48,217 nucleotides of DNA from Alicyclobacillus pomorum DSM 14955 (GTDB lineage: Bacteria; Bacillota; Bacilli; Alicyclobacillales; Alicyclobacillaceae), in contig NZ_AXAR01000022.1 in the NCBI RefSeq assembly GCF_000472905.1, positions 1-48,217 of the forward strand. Reading direction: 5' to 3'. A model generated the notes under the pieces. That model was not told where the DNA came from, did not search any database, and saw only the letters and a program-made list of their open reading frames with translations. Each line of letters opens with the position of its first letter. The first letter of the stretch is position 1. This document shows, one piece after another, positions 42,219-48,217 of this stretch. Position numbers and translations under genes: made by a program.

Positions 42219-42605
42219 ATGATTGGCGAGCGGTTAAGACAACTCCGCAAGGCAAAGAAAATGACACAGCAAGACGTTGCTGATCGACTGAAACTTGCGA
42301 AGTCAACAATATCCCAGTACGAAAATGGCGTAAATGAACCGGATGCCGACACTTTGGCTAAGCTCGCTGAGTTATTAGATACGACCACCGACTACCTCAT
42401 CACGGGGGATACAGTATCGAAAGGTGTAGATGCATCTATCTCCCCCGAAGAACGCGAGTTTCTTGAATGGGTAAAAGAACACGTGACCGGGCAGTTTTTT
42501 TACGACTTCCACCAGTCGAAAGACAAGGAAGCATATATGCGGAGTTTGAAGCTGATATACGACCTGGAGAAAGGTCGGAAGCCGGGGCAAAAGCAAGGGG
42601 AATGA
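42219..42605 (+). CDS. XRE-family repressor (128 aa)
   Basis: N-terminal helix-turn-helix (LRQLRKAKKMTQQDVADRL..STISQYENGVNEP) and a C-terminal acidic/helical tail (EEREFLEWVKEH). ATG at 42219 with GGTGG 8 bases upstream. Resembles SinR/ImmR-type repressors of integrative elements, which are inactivated by ImmA proteases; an ImmA gene lies at 45577. Confidence 0.85.
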   Translation: MIGERLRQLRKAKKMTQQDVADRLKLAKSTISQYENGVNEPDADTLAKLAELLDTTTDYLITGDTVSKGVDASISPEEREFLEWVKEHVTGQFFYDFHQSKDKEAYMRSLKLIYDLEKGRKPGQKQGE

Positions 42606-42608
42606 TCA

Positions 42609-42860
42609 ATGATAGTTGCTTTCGATGTTCTGGTATTCGTCTGCATCTTAGTTATGGTGGGCCTGCAGTTCCGTGAACGAATGACTCGTGCTCGAAAGGC
42701 ACTACTACTTGGAACGTTCGTGGTGAGTGCTTCTGCGTTGTTCAATGCTGCCTACATTAGTGTTGGCGGCAAGGTGTGGAGCCTAAGCCAAGTCGCCTGT
42801 GGGGCTATAGGTTTCGTCGTCATTCTGTACTCGATGTGGGCCAGTGTGAGGGATATGTAA
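42609..42860 (+). CDS. Small membrane protein (83 aa)
   Basis: Three hydrophobic segments (FDVLVFVCILVMVGL, ALLLGTFVVSASALFNAAYI, VACGAIGFVVILYSMW). AAGGGGAAT upstream of the ATG; 3 bp after the repressor stop, so in one operon. Family unknown. Confidence 0.65.
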   Translation: MIVAFDVLVFVCILVMVGLQFRERMTRARKALLLGTFVVSASALFNAAYISVGGKVWSLSQVACGAIGFVVILYSMWASVRDM

Positions 42861-42931
42861 CAGAACAGGGCGGAAGTAAAGGGAGTACAAACAAAGGTGC
42901 TAGTCACGCCTTATCTTTTACGCAGCCCAAT

Positions 42932-42957
42932 AACCCGCAAACTATGCGGTTTATTGG
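42932..42957 (+). terminator. Short terminator-like hairpin
   Basis: CCGCA-AACTA-TGCGG then TTTATT, after the membrane protein gene. Confidence 0.5.
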
Positions 42958-42993
42958 AATATTTAATTTCAACTATAGATAGGAGGAATGGAT

Positions 42994-43410
42994 TTGCGAA
43001 GCAAAGTATGGGCAAGGATCACTGGACTGATCAGCGCGGCCGTCATCGCTGCAACATCTATGTTTGCAACTGGACCTGCCACAACGGCTTCGGCTGCCAC
43101 AGCGGTACACTCGTCATCATCGGTTAAAGCCACCACGACTAGCATCAAAGTTGTATCGTCGAAACTGAATGTTCGTCACGGTGCCAACGCCTATGTGACC
43201 ATTAAAACGTCGCCAGGAGCTTGGTGCTCCATCGCGGTGTACTACAAGTCCGGCAGAAGTAAAGCGGCGGGGCTAACTCCCAAGAGAGCCACTTCAGCGG
43301 GGATTGTCACATGGACTTGGATGGTTGGCACACGGACCACACCGGGCAATTGGCCTGTGTACATAACCGCCAACGGTAAGACCATTCGATTGACGTTGCA
43401 TGTGTCGTAA
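42994..43410 (+). CDS. Secreted beta-rich protein (138 aa)
   Basis: TTG at 42994 with GGAGG 7 bases upstream. Signal peptide (ITGLISAAVIAATSMFATGP...ASAAT), a Ser/Thr-rich linker, then about 90 residues of beta strands (IKVVSSKLNVRHGANAYVTIK..., GIVTWTWMVG, RLTLHVS) like an Ig-like surface domain. Secreted to the cell surface; function unknown. Followed by a terminator at 43445. Confidence 0.7.
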   Translation: MRSKVWARITGLISAAVIAATSMFATGPATTASAATAVHSSSSVKATTTSIKVVSSKLNVRHGANAYVTIKTSPGAWCSIAVYYKSGRSKAAGLTPKRATSAGIVTWTWMVGTRTTPGNWPVYITANGKTIRLTLHVS

Positions 43411-43444
43411 TGAGGTGAAAACTCAATAACAAGCAGTTTGGGAG

Positions 43445-43476
43445 AGAACGTTGTTCACTGAGCAACGTTCTTCTGT
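43445..43476 (+). terminator. Rho-independent terminator
   Basis: GAACGTTG (43446-43453) pairs with CAACGTTC (43463-43470), followed by TTCTG. Confidence 0.65.
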
Positions 43477-43546
43477 CCATCATTGTTGGAACATTCAGTG
43501 ATTTCTAAGGTGCGCAATTCAATAACTCATAGAGGAGGTCGTTTTA

Positions 43547-44650
43547 ATGAACGACAATCTGCCGACAATCTGGACACTAGAACCACATACTCTTGCTAAA
43601 CACATTATTCTTCGCAACTATCTGCGCGCATGGTTCCCGATCATGGGAAAATGGAACCAACGTATTCTTTTCATCGACGGTTATGCAGGACCGGGTGTGT
43701 ATGACCAAGGCGAAGATGGTTCACCGGTCATTGTGTTAAAAGAAGCAATGAATTACCTTGACGCGTGTACGAAAAACAATTGGCCTAAGCCAGAGATTGT
43801 TTGTTTGTTCATTGAACAAGACGGCGACCGTTTCGCCTCACTGACGCAAACGATCGCTCAGATGAAAATCCCGCAGCAAATATCTGTTAAGACAATGAAC
43901 TCGACTTTCGAGGTAGCCACGTCAAATATCCTCGATTTCCTGGAAAGCAAGGGATCCAACCTAGCACCGGCGTTCGTGTTTATAGACCCTTTCGGCTACA
44001 CACTTCCATTCAGTTTAATCCAACGCTTAATGAAGCACCCCAAATGTGAAGTGTTTATCAATTTCATGTATGAATTCGTTAACCGTTTCATCACTCGCGC
44101 GGGTCAAGAACAGGTAATGACAATGTTATTTGGATGTGATGATTGGCGTACCTTAAATCTTAAGAGTTTGGACCCATCAGCACGTCGACAAGCAATTCAT
44201 GACTTGTATCAAAAACAGTTAGAACAACATGCAGCTCGTTATGTTCGTTCGTTTGAAATGAAAGGTTTTAAGAATACCACCAAGTACTTTCTCTTCTACG
44301 GTACTAACCACAAGAAAGGATTGGAAAAAATGAAGGATGCTATGTGGAGAGTCGACACTGGCGGTGCCTATACATTTTCAGATGCTACCGACCCATCGCA
44401 GGCAGTCTTATTCAGCAATGAACCGGATTACGCGTACCTTAAACAACTAATCGTAAACAAATTCAGTGGTCAAACGGTGACAATAGAGGAGATAGAAGAC
44501 TTTGTACTGTGCGAAACTCCGTTTTTATCAACGCACTTCAAGCGCCAGATTCTTAACCCAATGGAAAAAGGCAATGAACTTAAGGTAGTCAATTCATCCC
44601 GAAAGAAAACTGGGAGTTTCCCACCTGGTACCATAATGGCTTTCTCATAA
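43547..44650 (+). CDS. tcmP: Three-Cys-motif partner protein TcmP
   Basis: 367 residues matching the TcmP family: FIDGYAGPG near residue 46, SPVIVLKEA, CLFIEQDGDRF, VFIDPFGYTLPFSLI and FLFYGTNHKKGLEKMKDAMW. The FIDGYAGPG/FIDPFG motifs resemble a Rossmann methyltransferase-like core (inference). Members are typically encoded beside a Gp37/Gp68 family protein carrying a three-Cys motif, which is exactly the neighbour here (44676-45404), in tail-to-tail orientation. ATG at 43547 with GAGGAGGT upstream. Activity not established. Confidence 0.88.
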   Translation: MNDNLPTIWTLEPHTLAKHIILRNYLRAWFPIMGKWNQRILFIDGYAGPGVYDQGEDGSPVIVLKEAMNYLDACTKNNWPKPEIVCLFIEQDGDRFASLTQTIAQMKIPQQISVKTMNSTFEVATSNILDFLESKGSNLAPAFVFIDPFGYTLPFSLIQRLMKHPKCEVFINFMYEFVNRFITRAGQEQVMTMLFGCDDWRTLNLKSLDPSARRQAIHDLYQKQLEQHAARYVRSFEMKGFKNTTKYFLFYGTNHKKGLEKMKDAMWRVDTGGAYTFSDATDPSQAVLFSNEPDYAYLKQLIVNKFSGQTVTIEEIEDFVLCETPFLSTHFKRQILNPMEKGNELKVVNSSRKKTGSFPPGTIMAFS

Positions 44651-44656
44651 AGAACG

Positions 44657-44672
44657 GGAGCCAATTGGCTCC
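44657..44672. terminator. Shared hairpin between tcmP and gp37/68
   Basis: Perfect palindrome GGAGCCAATTGGCTCC between the convergent stops; on the minus strand followed by CGTTCTTT. Probable bidirectional terminator. Confidence 0.65.
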
Positions 44673-44675
44673 TGT

Positions 44676-45404
44676 TCATGCATACGTCGATAGCGTTGAC
44701 GGAATCTCATCCCATGTTCGATCATCCAGAAGTCTGCCGGTACGATGCTTCTGGACGCCGCCCCACTGTTTAAAGAAGTAGGCTATTCCTCTTTCAAGGC
44801 ATTTATCCCTGAGTTCACGAGCCCATTTCGCATCCATCGGACGAGCTCCCGGTCCTGACTCTCCCCCAACAATCACCCAATGAATTCCCTCGAGATTTAG
44901 GTCAGCAAGTGACCCGAGCAGGGGTTCGCACGAAAGGAATCGGACCACAGCTGGTACTCTGCGAAGGTGCTCAACGCGACCGGCCACTCGCATGTCTTCA
45001 ACGCTTGTTCCCATCCAGATGTTGTCCGTCCAGTTCAAAAGATGTGCGATCTCTGCAACACGTTCCGGTCTCTTTGTTAAAACCTGAAACGTGTGCTGAC
45101 TTGCCGCATTCATCGTAGCGAATACCCTCACAATAAAATCCGTCGGCACATCCTTATGGAATAGGTCCGACATGCTGTTCACAAACACTTTGCGCGGCTT
45201 CTTCCACTTGAGCGGCAAATCAACGAGGTCTTCGTGGAGTGTCAATTTGAATCCATTTTGATATCTGGGTTGCCCCATCGCCTTGAGTCGTTTCGCCATC
45301 GTCTCAGCATAACAGTGGCGGCACCCTTCACTCACTTTCGTACATCCCGTTGTGGGATTCCAGGTAGCCTCAGTCCACTCGATATGCGAATTCATGACTG
45401 CCAC
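44676..45404 (-). CDS. Phage Gp37/Gp68 family protein (DUF5131), three-Cys motif
   Basis: 242 residues. Starts [14 protein letters not shown] and carries [14 protein letters not shown] (Cys21, Cys28, Cys31), a CX6CX2C cluster like a radical-SAM iron-sulfur site, then [37 protein letters not shown] split over the middle, [11 protein letters not shown] and [16 protein letters not shown], all signatures of Gp37/Gp68. GTG at 45404 with GGAG 9 bases upstream; ATG at 45395 is an alternative. Pairs with TcmP. Reaction unknown; radical chemistry is inference. Confidence 0.9.
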   Translation of the reverse strand: MAVMNSHIEWTEATWNPTTGCTKVSEGCRHCYAETMAKRLKAMGQPRYQNGFKLTLHEDLVDLPLKWKKPRKVFVNSMSDLFHKDVPTDFIVRVFATMNAASQHTFQVLTKRPERVAEIAHLLNWTDNIWMGTSVEDMRVAGRVEHLRRVPAVVRFLSCEPLLGSLADLNLEGIHWVIVGGESGPGARPMDAKWARELRDKCLERGIAYFFKQWGGVQKHRTGRLLDDRTWDEIPSTLSTYA

Positions 45405-45576
45405 AGCAATCATCTCCGTTCATGTTCACCTGCATCTTACCATATGGGTGGATCATCCCACAAAAATAATTCTTCTCAAATACCACCAAACGATGATACA
45501 ATTTTAGCACATTTTGTCGAACGTGTGTTCGTATCACTCGCAACGAACACCCACATTTTCACAGGAGGAAGCCTCG

Positions 45577-46209
45577 TTGTTGCAACTACAGTACTATCGC
45601 CCCACGCCGTTGGAAGCTGCAATCGTCGATTTTTACCGCAAAAATCATGTCAAGTCACCTCAAGACATCGACTTGGAGATGTTCGCATGGGATGCGGGGG
45701 TCTGGATTCATTACTCATCAATGCCCACTACGCATATTGAAACCGATCACAATATGTACTCCATAATCGTCGATAACCGTCTGCCCTGGGAGTTGCAGAA
45801 GGTCCAGCTGGCACACGAGCTCGGTCATGTTCTACTTCACGCCGGACGACAGGAGTTTCTAAGGGAGGATTTCCGCGCACTCCAAGAGTGGCAGGCCGAT
45901 AAGTTTGCGGCATACGCCTTGGTGCCCACATTCATGATTGCGAACTGTTGGGTAGAAGCCTCGTCGCGTGAGCAGCAAGTCAGTCAGTTGGCATACCACT
46001 TTGACGTGCCCGAGACGTTTATGGATGGACGTTTAGGACTCCTTGAACGACGGATGCAGGCACTCGCGGCCGAAGCACAACTGGCCGCTGCCATCGCTGA
46101 GGAGCGCGCTACATACGACTACAGTTACCGAAATCACTTCAATCCCTCGATTGAGTACCTTGTGAAAGACGGTCGCGTCATTGGTCGCCGCCGGCGCGCC
46201 GCGTTGTAA
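45577..46209 (+). CDS. ImmA/IrrE metallopeptidase
   Basis: 210 residues with the zinc motif LAHELGHVLLH (His80-Glu81-His84) and a downstream EWQADKFAAYALVP acid. ImmA-type peptidases cleave XRE repressors of integrative elements in response to DNA damage or peptide signals, triggering excision. TTG at 45577 with AGGAGGAA 6-8 bases upstream. Operon with the LexA-fold gene 11 bp downstream. Confidence 0.88.
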   Translation: MLQLQYYRPTPLEAAIVDFYRKNHVKSPQDIDLEMFAWDAGVWIHYSSMPTTHIETDHNMYSIIVDNRLPWELQKVQLAHELGHVLLHAGRQEFLREDFRALQEWQADKFAAYALVPTFMIANCWVEASSREQQVSQLAYHFDVPETFMDGRLGLLERRMQALAAEAQLAAAIAEERATYDYSYRNHFNPSIEYLVKDGRVIGRRRRAAL

Positions 46210-46220
46210 GGAGGTTACGC

Positions 46221-46658
46221 ATGAGTGAGATGTTCGCGGTTCAAATCATGGGCGCCGTACCTTCGCTGCAATACACCATCATGGATCCGGTCTATGACGC
46301 CCCGAACCTCCTTGTGCGCTCGTATACGCCATACAAACGTTTCGCCATCCAAGTGGTTGATGATGGACTGGATTCAGCCGGGCTCATGCCCGGTGACTAC
46401 GCCATCTTCCGTGAACAACGGTGGCCGAATGACGAGTGCCAGGTGTGCGTGGTCGCGTTCGGAGATGACGTATCACTCCGCATCATTGAAGACATCTGGA
46501 ACACAGAACCGATTCTACGTGTATGCGGCGACAGAATCCCATCCGAGCGGCGCAACCGGAATGATTTCATTGTGTTAGGCGTATTAGATGGCATTGTGAA
46601 AGCAGGACTGGAACAGGTTGAACAGGTCGATTCAGAGGAATTTATTTGGGGATGTTAA
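46221..46658 (+). CDS. LexA/S24-fold protein lacking catalytic Ser and Lys
   Basis: 145 residues. The segment AIQVVDDGLDSAGLMPGDYAIF aligns with the S24 pattern VxGDSMxxAGIxxGDxxxV, but Gly49 replaces the nucleophile Ser; VSLRIIED has Arg87 where the general-base Lys is expected. RVCGDRIPS and VLGVLDGIV complete the fold. It lacks a DNA-binding domain. Probably a regulatory or decoy partner of ImmA. ATG at 46221 with AAGGAGG upstream. Confidence 0.7.
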   Translation: MSEMFAVQIMGAVPSLQYTIMDPVYDAPNLLVRSYTPYKRFAIQVVDDGLDSAGLMPGDYAIFREQRWPNDECQVCVVAFGDDVSLRIIEDIWNTEPILRVCGDRIPSERRNRNDFIVLGVLDGIVKAGLEQVEQVDSEEFIWGC

Positions 46659-46699
46659 CTGATTGATGGTTGGTTAGTATGGTTCCGAGGTGATTATAG

Positions 46700-48097
46700 G
46701 TGACCATAGCGCTTTACTGCCGCGTTTCAACCGATGAACAGGCGCAACATGGTTTTTCCATTGACCATCAAAAGGAAAGACTCGCGGCATTCTGTGAGTC
46801 ACAGGGATGGAAGGACTACGAGCATTATGTGGATGATGGGTACACAGGAACCAATTTGAACCGTCCACAACTCACACGTTTAATTCGGCATATCAGGAGC
46901 GGCCGCGTGAACATGGTGGTTGTGTATAAGATCGACCGCCTGAGTCGTAAACTACGCGATGCATTGTATTTGCTCGAAGATGTATTCGAAGCAAATGGTG
47001 CTGCGTTTCGTTCTGCAACCGAACCGTTTGATACATCCACTCCCATTGGTAAGGCGATGCTTGGGATTCTAGCTGTGTTCGCACAATTAGAGAGAGACAC
47101 GATTGTTGAACGCTCACGAACAGGTAAGCGTCAACGTACCAGGCGTGGTTTGTGGTATGGTGGCCCCATTCCATACGGTTACGAGTGGTCAACAGAACAA
47201 CAACGACTTATTGTTGTGCCACAACAAGCGGACCTAGTTCGAGAGATGTTTAGTCGTGTGCTGAAAGGTCAGTCTTATACATCAATCGGTCGTTGGCTTG
47301 ATAAGCGGGAAAAAGGGCGCTTCTTCTCACACCATAAAACGTTTCTGTACATGGTGACGAACCCCATTTATATGGGGAAACTCAATTATGACGGAAACCT
47401 TGTTGATGGCCTTCATGACCCGATTGTCGATGAAGAGACTTGGTATGCAGTTCAAGAAGAAATCCGTAAACGCAAGAAAGGACGTTCCCCGTACGGTCGA
47501 TACTTACTGAGTAATTTGCTCATTTGCGGCGAGTGTGGGTCCACGATGAAACACATTCATTACAAACGGGATAACGGTCGAAGCGAACATAATTATTATT
47601 TATGTAGCTCAAAGCATGCAGGTCATTCATCATGTTCTAATCGATATTTCAAACGAGATGAGTTGGAAGCGTCCGTCATCCGTGCCTTACAGGATGAGGC
47701 AACCATTGATCCCGAATTGTTGCGTGAAGAATTACGCGAGAGAAATACAGACAACGACATCGACCAGGCAATTGCATCAATTTCAGCAGAAATACAATCC
47801 ATCGACGACAAGCTTGAACGATGGTACACAGCCTTCGAGAATGGCTCTATAGACGAAGCAAAGGTCGTAGCAAGGGTAAATGCCTTAGAGGAAGAAAAAA
47901 AGGCTCTCCTGACCCGTTTAGACGAGTTAGAGATGATGCAACCAGACGACACTTTTGAGGAGATTCGAACATCACTGTATCAGATACGTAACCAATGGGA
48001 GAATTTGAACGAAACAGAACGATCGATGATCCTCAGGACTGCAATTCACAAAGTCACTGTTTATAAAGACGGAAGGCTCGAATTCGATTGGAATTGA
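46700..48097 (+). CDS. Large serine recombinase (site-specific integrase)
   Basis: 465 residues. Catalytic domain: YCRVSTDEQ with nucleophile Ser10, VVVYKIDRLSR, ILAVFAQLERDTIVERSRTGK. Recombinase domain with GGPIPYGY, then a zinc ribbon (CGECGSTMK ... YLCSSKHAGHSSC) and a coiled coil (SAEIQSIDDKLERW..., ALEEEKKALLTRLDELE). Such integrases insert and, with a directionality factor, excise elements. GTG at 46700 with GAGGTGAT 5-8 bases upstream. Ends 17 bp before the spoVFB junction, so it is the enzyme that interrupted spoVFB. Confidence 0.95.
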   Translation: MTIALYCRVSTDEQAQHGFSIDHQKERLAAFCESQGWKDYEHYVDDGYTGTNLNRPQLTRLIRHIRSGRVNMVVVYKIDRLSRKLRDALYLLEDVFEANGAAFRSATEPFDTSTPIGKAMLGILAVFAQLERDTIVERSRTGKRQRTRRGLWYGGPIPYGYEWSTEQQRLIVVPQQADLVREMFSRVLKGQSYTSIGRWLDKREKGRFFSHHKTFLYMVTNPIYMGKLNYDGNLVDGLHDPIVDEETWYAVQEEIRKRKKGRSPYGRYLLSNLLICGECGSTMKHIHYKRDNGRSEHNYYLCSSKHAGHSSCSNRYFKRDELEASVIRALQDEATIDPELLREELRERNTDNDIDQAIASISAEIQSIDDKLERWYTAFENGSIDEAKVVARVNALEEEKKALLTRLDELEMMQPDDTFEEIRTSLYQIRNQWENLNETERSMILRTAIHKVTVYKDGRLEFDWN

Positions 48098-48120
48098 TTT
48101 ATTCTCACTTTTGAGGGAAA
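48098..48120. other. Right attachment junction (attR)
   Basis: Between the recombinase stop and 48115 the sequence stops being spoVFB. The conserved SpoVFB reading breaks right after Phe-Pro (48115-48120), so the crossover is at about 48110-48117 (near TTGAGGGAAA). Confidence 0.65.
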
Positions 48121-48186
48121 CGCTTCTGCATACGTACAATGCGATCCCGTCACTGCGAATCCAATGGTCTTCCCCTTGAGTTCCAA
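48115..48186 (-). CDS. spoVFB: Dipicolinate synthase subunit B, 5' part only (interrupted)
   Basis: Minus strand, TTG at 48186 with AAAGGAGG 8 bases upstream. The 24 residues MELKGKTIGF, then AVTGSHCTYAEAFP, match the N-terminus of SpoVFB (Bacillus LKGKxIGFGLTGSHCTYExVFPQ). After FP the frame runs on with unrelated residues from the element. SpoVFB is a flavoprotein partner of SpoVFA making dipicolinic acid in the mother cell, needed for spore heat resistance. The remainder is not in this window. Confidence 0.85.
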
Positions 48187-48217
48187 CAGGACAACCTCCT
48201 TTATGATACCGGCCTAG

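Noticed and set aside
1-48217. CRISPR arrays, tRNA and rRNA genes
   Set aside because: No regularly spaced direct repeats with spacers, no tRNA cloverleaf with CCA-end, and no rRNA-like sequence noticed by reading; the five-copy repeat is irregularly spaced and the 12-bp tandem repeat has no spacers.

Overview
The window looks like accessory DNA from a low/medium-GC endospore-forming Firmicute, probably an Alicyclobacillus-like member of the Bacilli. This rests on strong AGGAGG ribosome binding sites, frequent TTG/GTG starts, a GerAB germination permease, a YmaF-like protein, a YkoP/MGDG-synthase type gene set, and the start of the sporulation gene spoVFB at the extreme right end. The genus is inference; there is no rRNA or tRNA here to fix it.

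Layout. 1-3.2 kb: a phage/plasmid-like cluster of tiny genes (an XRE regulator divergent from a six-gene minus-strand run), several of them CxxC zinc microproteins. 3.2-11.8 kb: gene-poor DNA with many terminators and repeats, carrying an orphan gerAB permease, a bacterial nitric-oxide synthase, a truncated SRAP/YedK remnant, a DUF1641 gene, a ymaF-like gene and a beta-flower protein. It also holds five copies of a dispersed repeat and three structured small-RNA-like loci. 12.2-25 kb: a membrane-lipid block with a GT4 glycosyltransferase, YegS/DgkB-type lipid kinase, PlsC acyltransferase, SDR, class II aldolase-like protein, YkoP-like protein, phosphodiesterase-type lipoprotein, MGDG-synthase-like glycosyltransferase, cardiolipin synthase and monoacylglycerol-lipase-like hydrolase. 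25.2-26.4 kb: truncated genes (YetF/DUF421 tail, HU tail) and a 12-bp tandem repeat.

26.4-42 kb: a conjugative/replicative module on the minus strand. From 5' to 3' it has an XRE-type regulator, a DnaD-like and a DnaC-like replication pair, broken genes (phage Dam methylase, HNH nuclease), a sigma-region-4-like regulator, a lipoprotein, then a type IV secretion operon (YdjM-like hydrolase, VirB2-like pilin, TcpE, VirB4, VirB6-like, VirB1-like transglycosylase, VirD4/HerA-like ATPase, replication-relaxation protein). No classical relaxase was recognised. 42-48.1 kb: plus-strand immunity/cargo genes (XRE regulators with operator palindromes, a secreted protein, a TcmP / Gp37-Gp68 tail-to-tail pair, ImmA plus a LexA-fold protein lacking the catalytic serine) ending in a large serine recombinase.

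The most notable point is the right boundary. The last ~100 bases, read on the minus strand, encode the first 24 residues of dipicolinate synthase subunit B (SpoVFB). The match breaks off immediately downstream of the serine recombinase. The element therefore interrupts spoVFB, in the manner of the skin/vfbin class of sporulation-gene-interrupting elements. The 3' part of spoVFB is nowhere in the window, so either the element is larger than 48 kb or the region has been rearranged.
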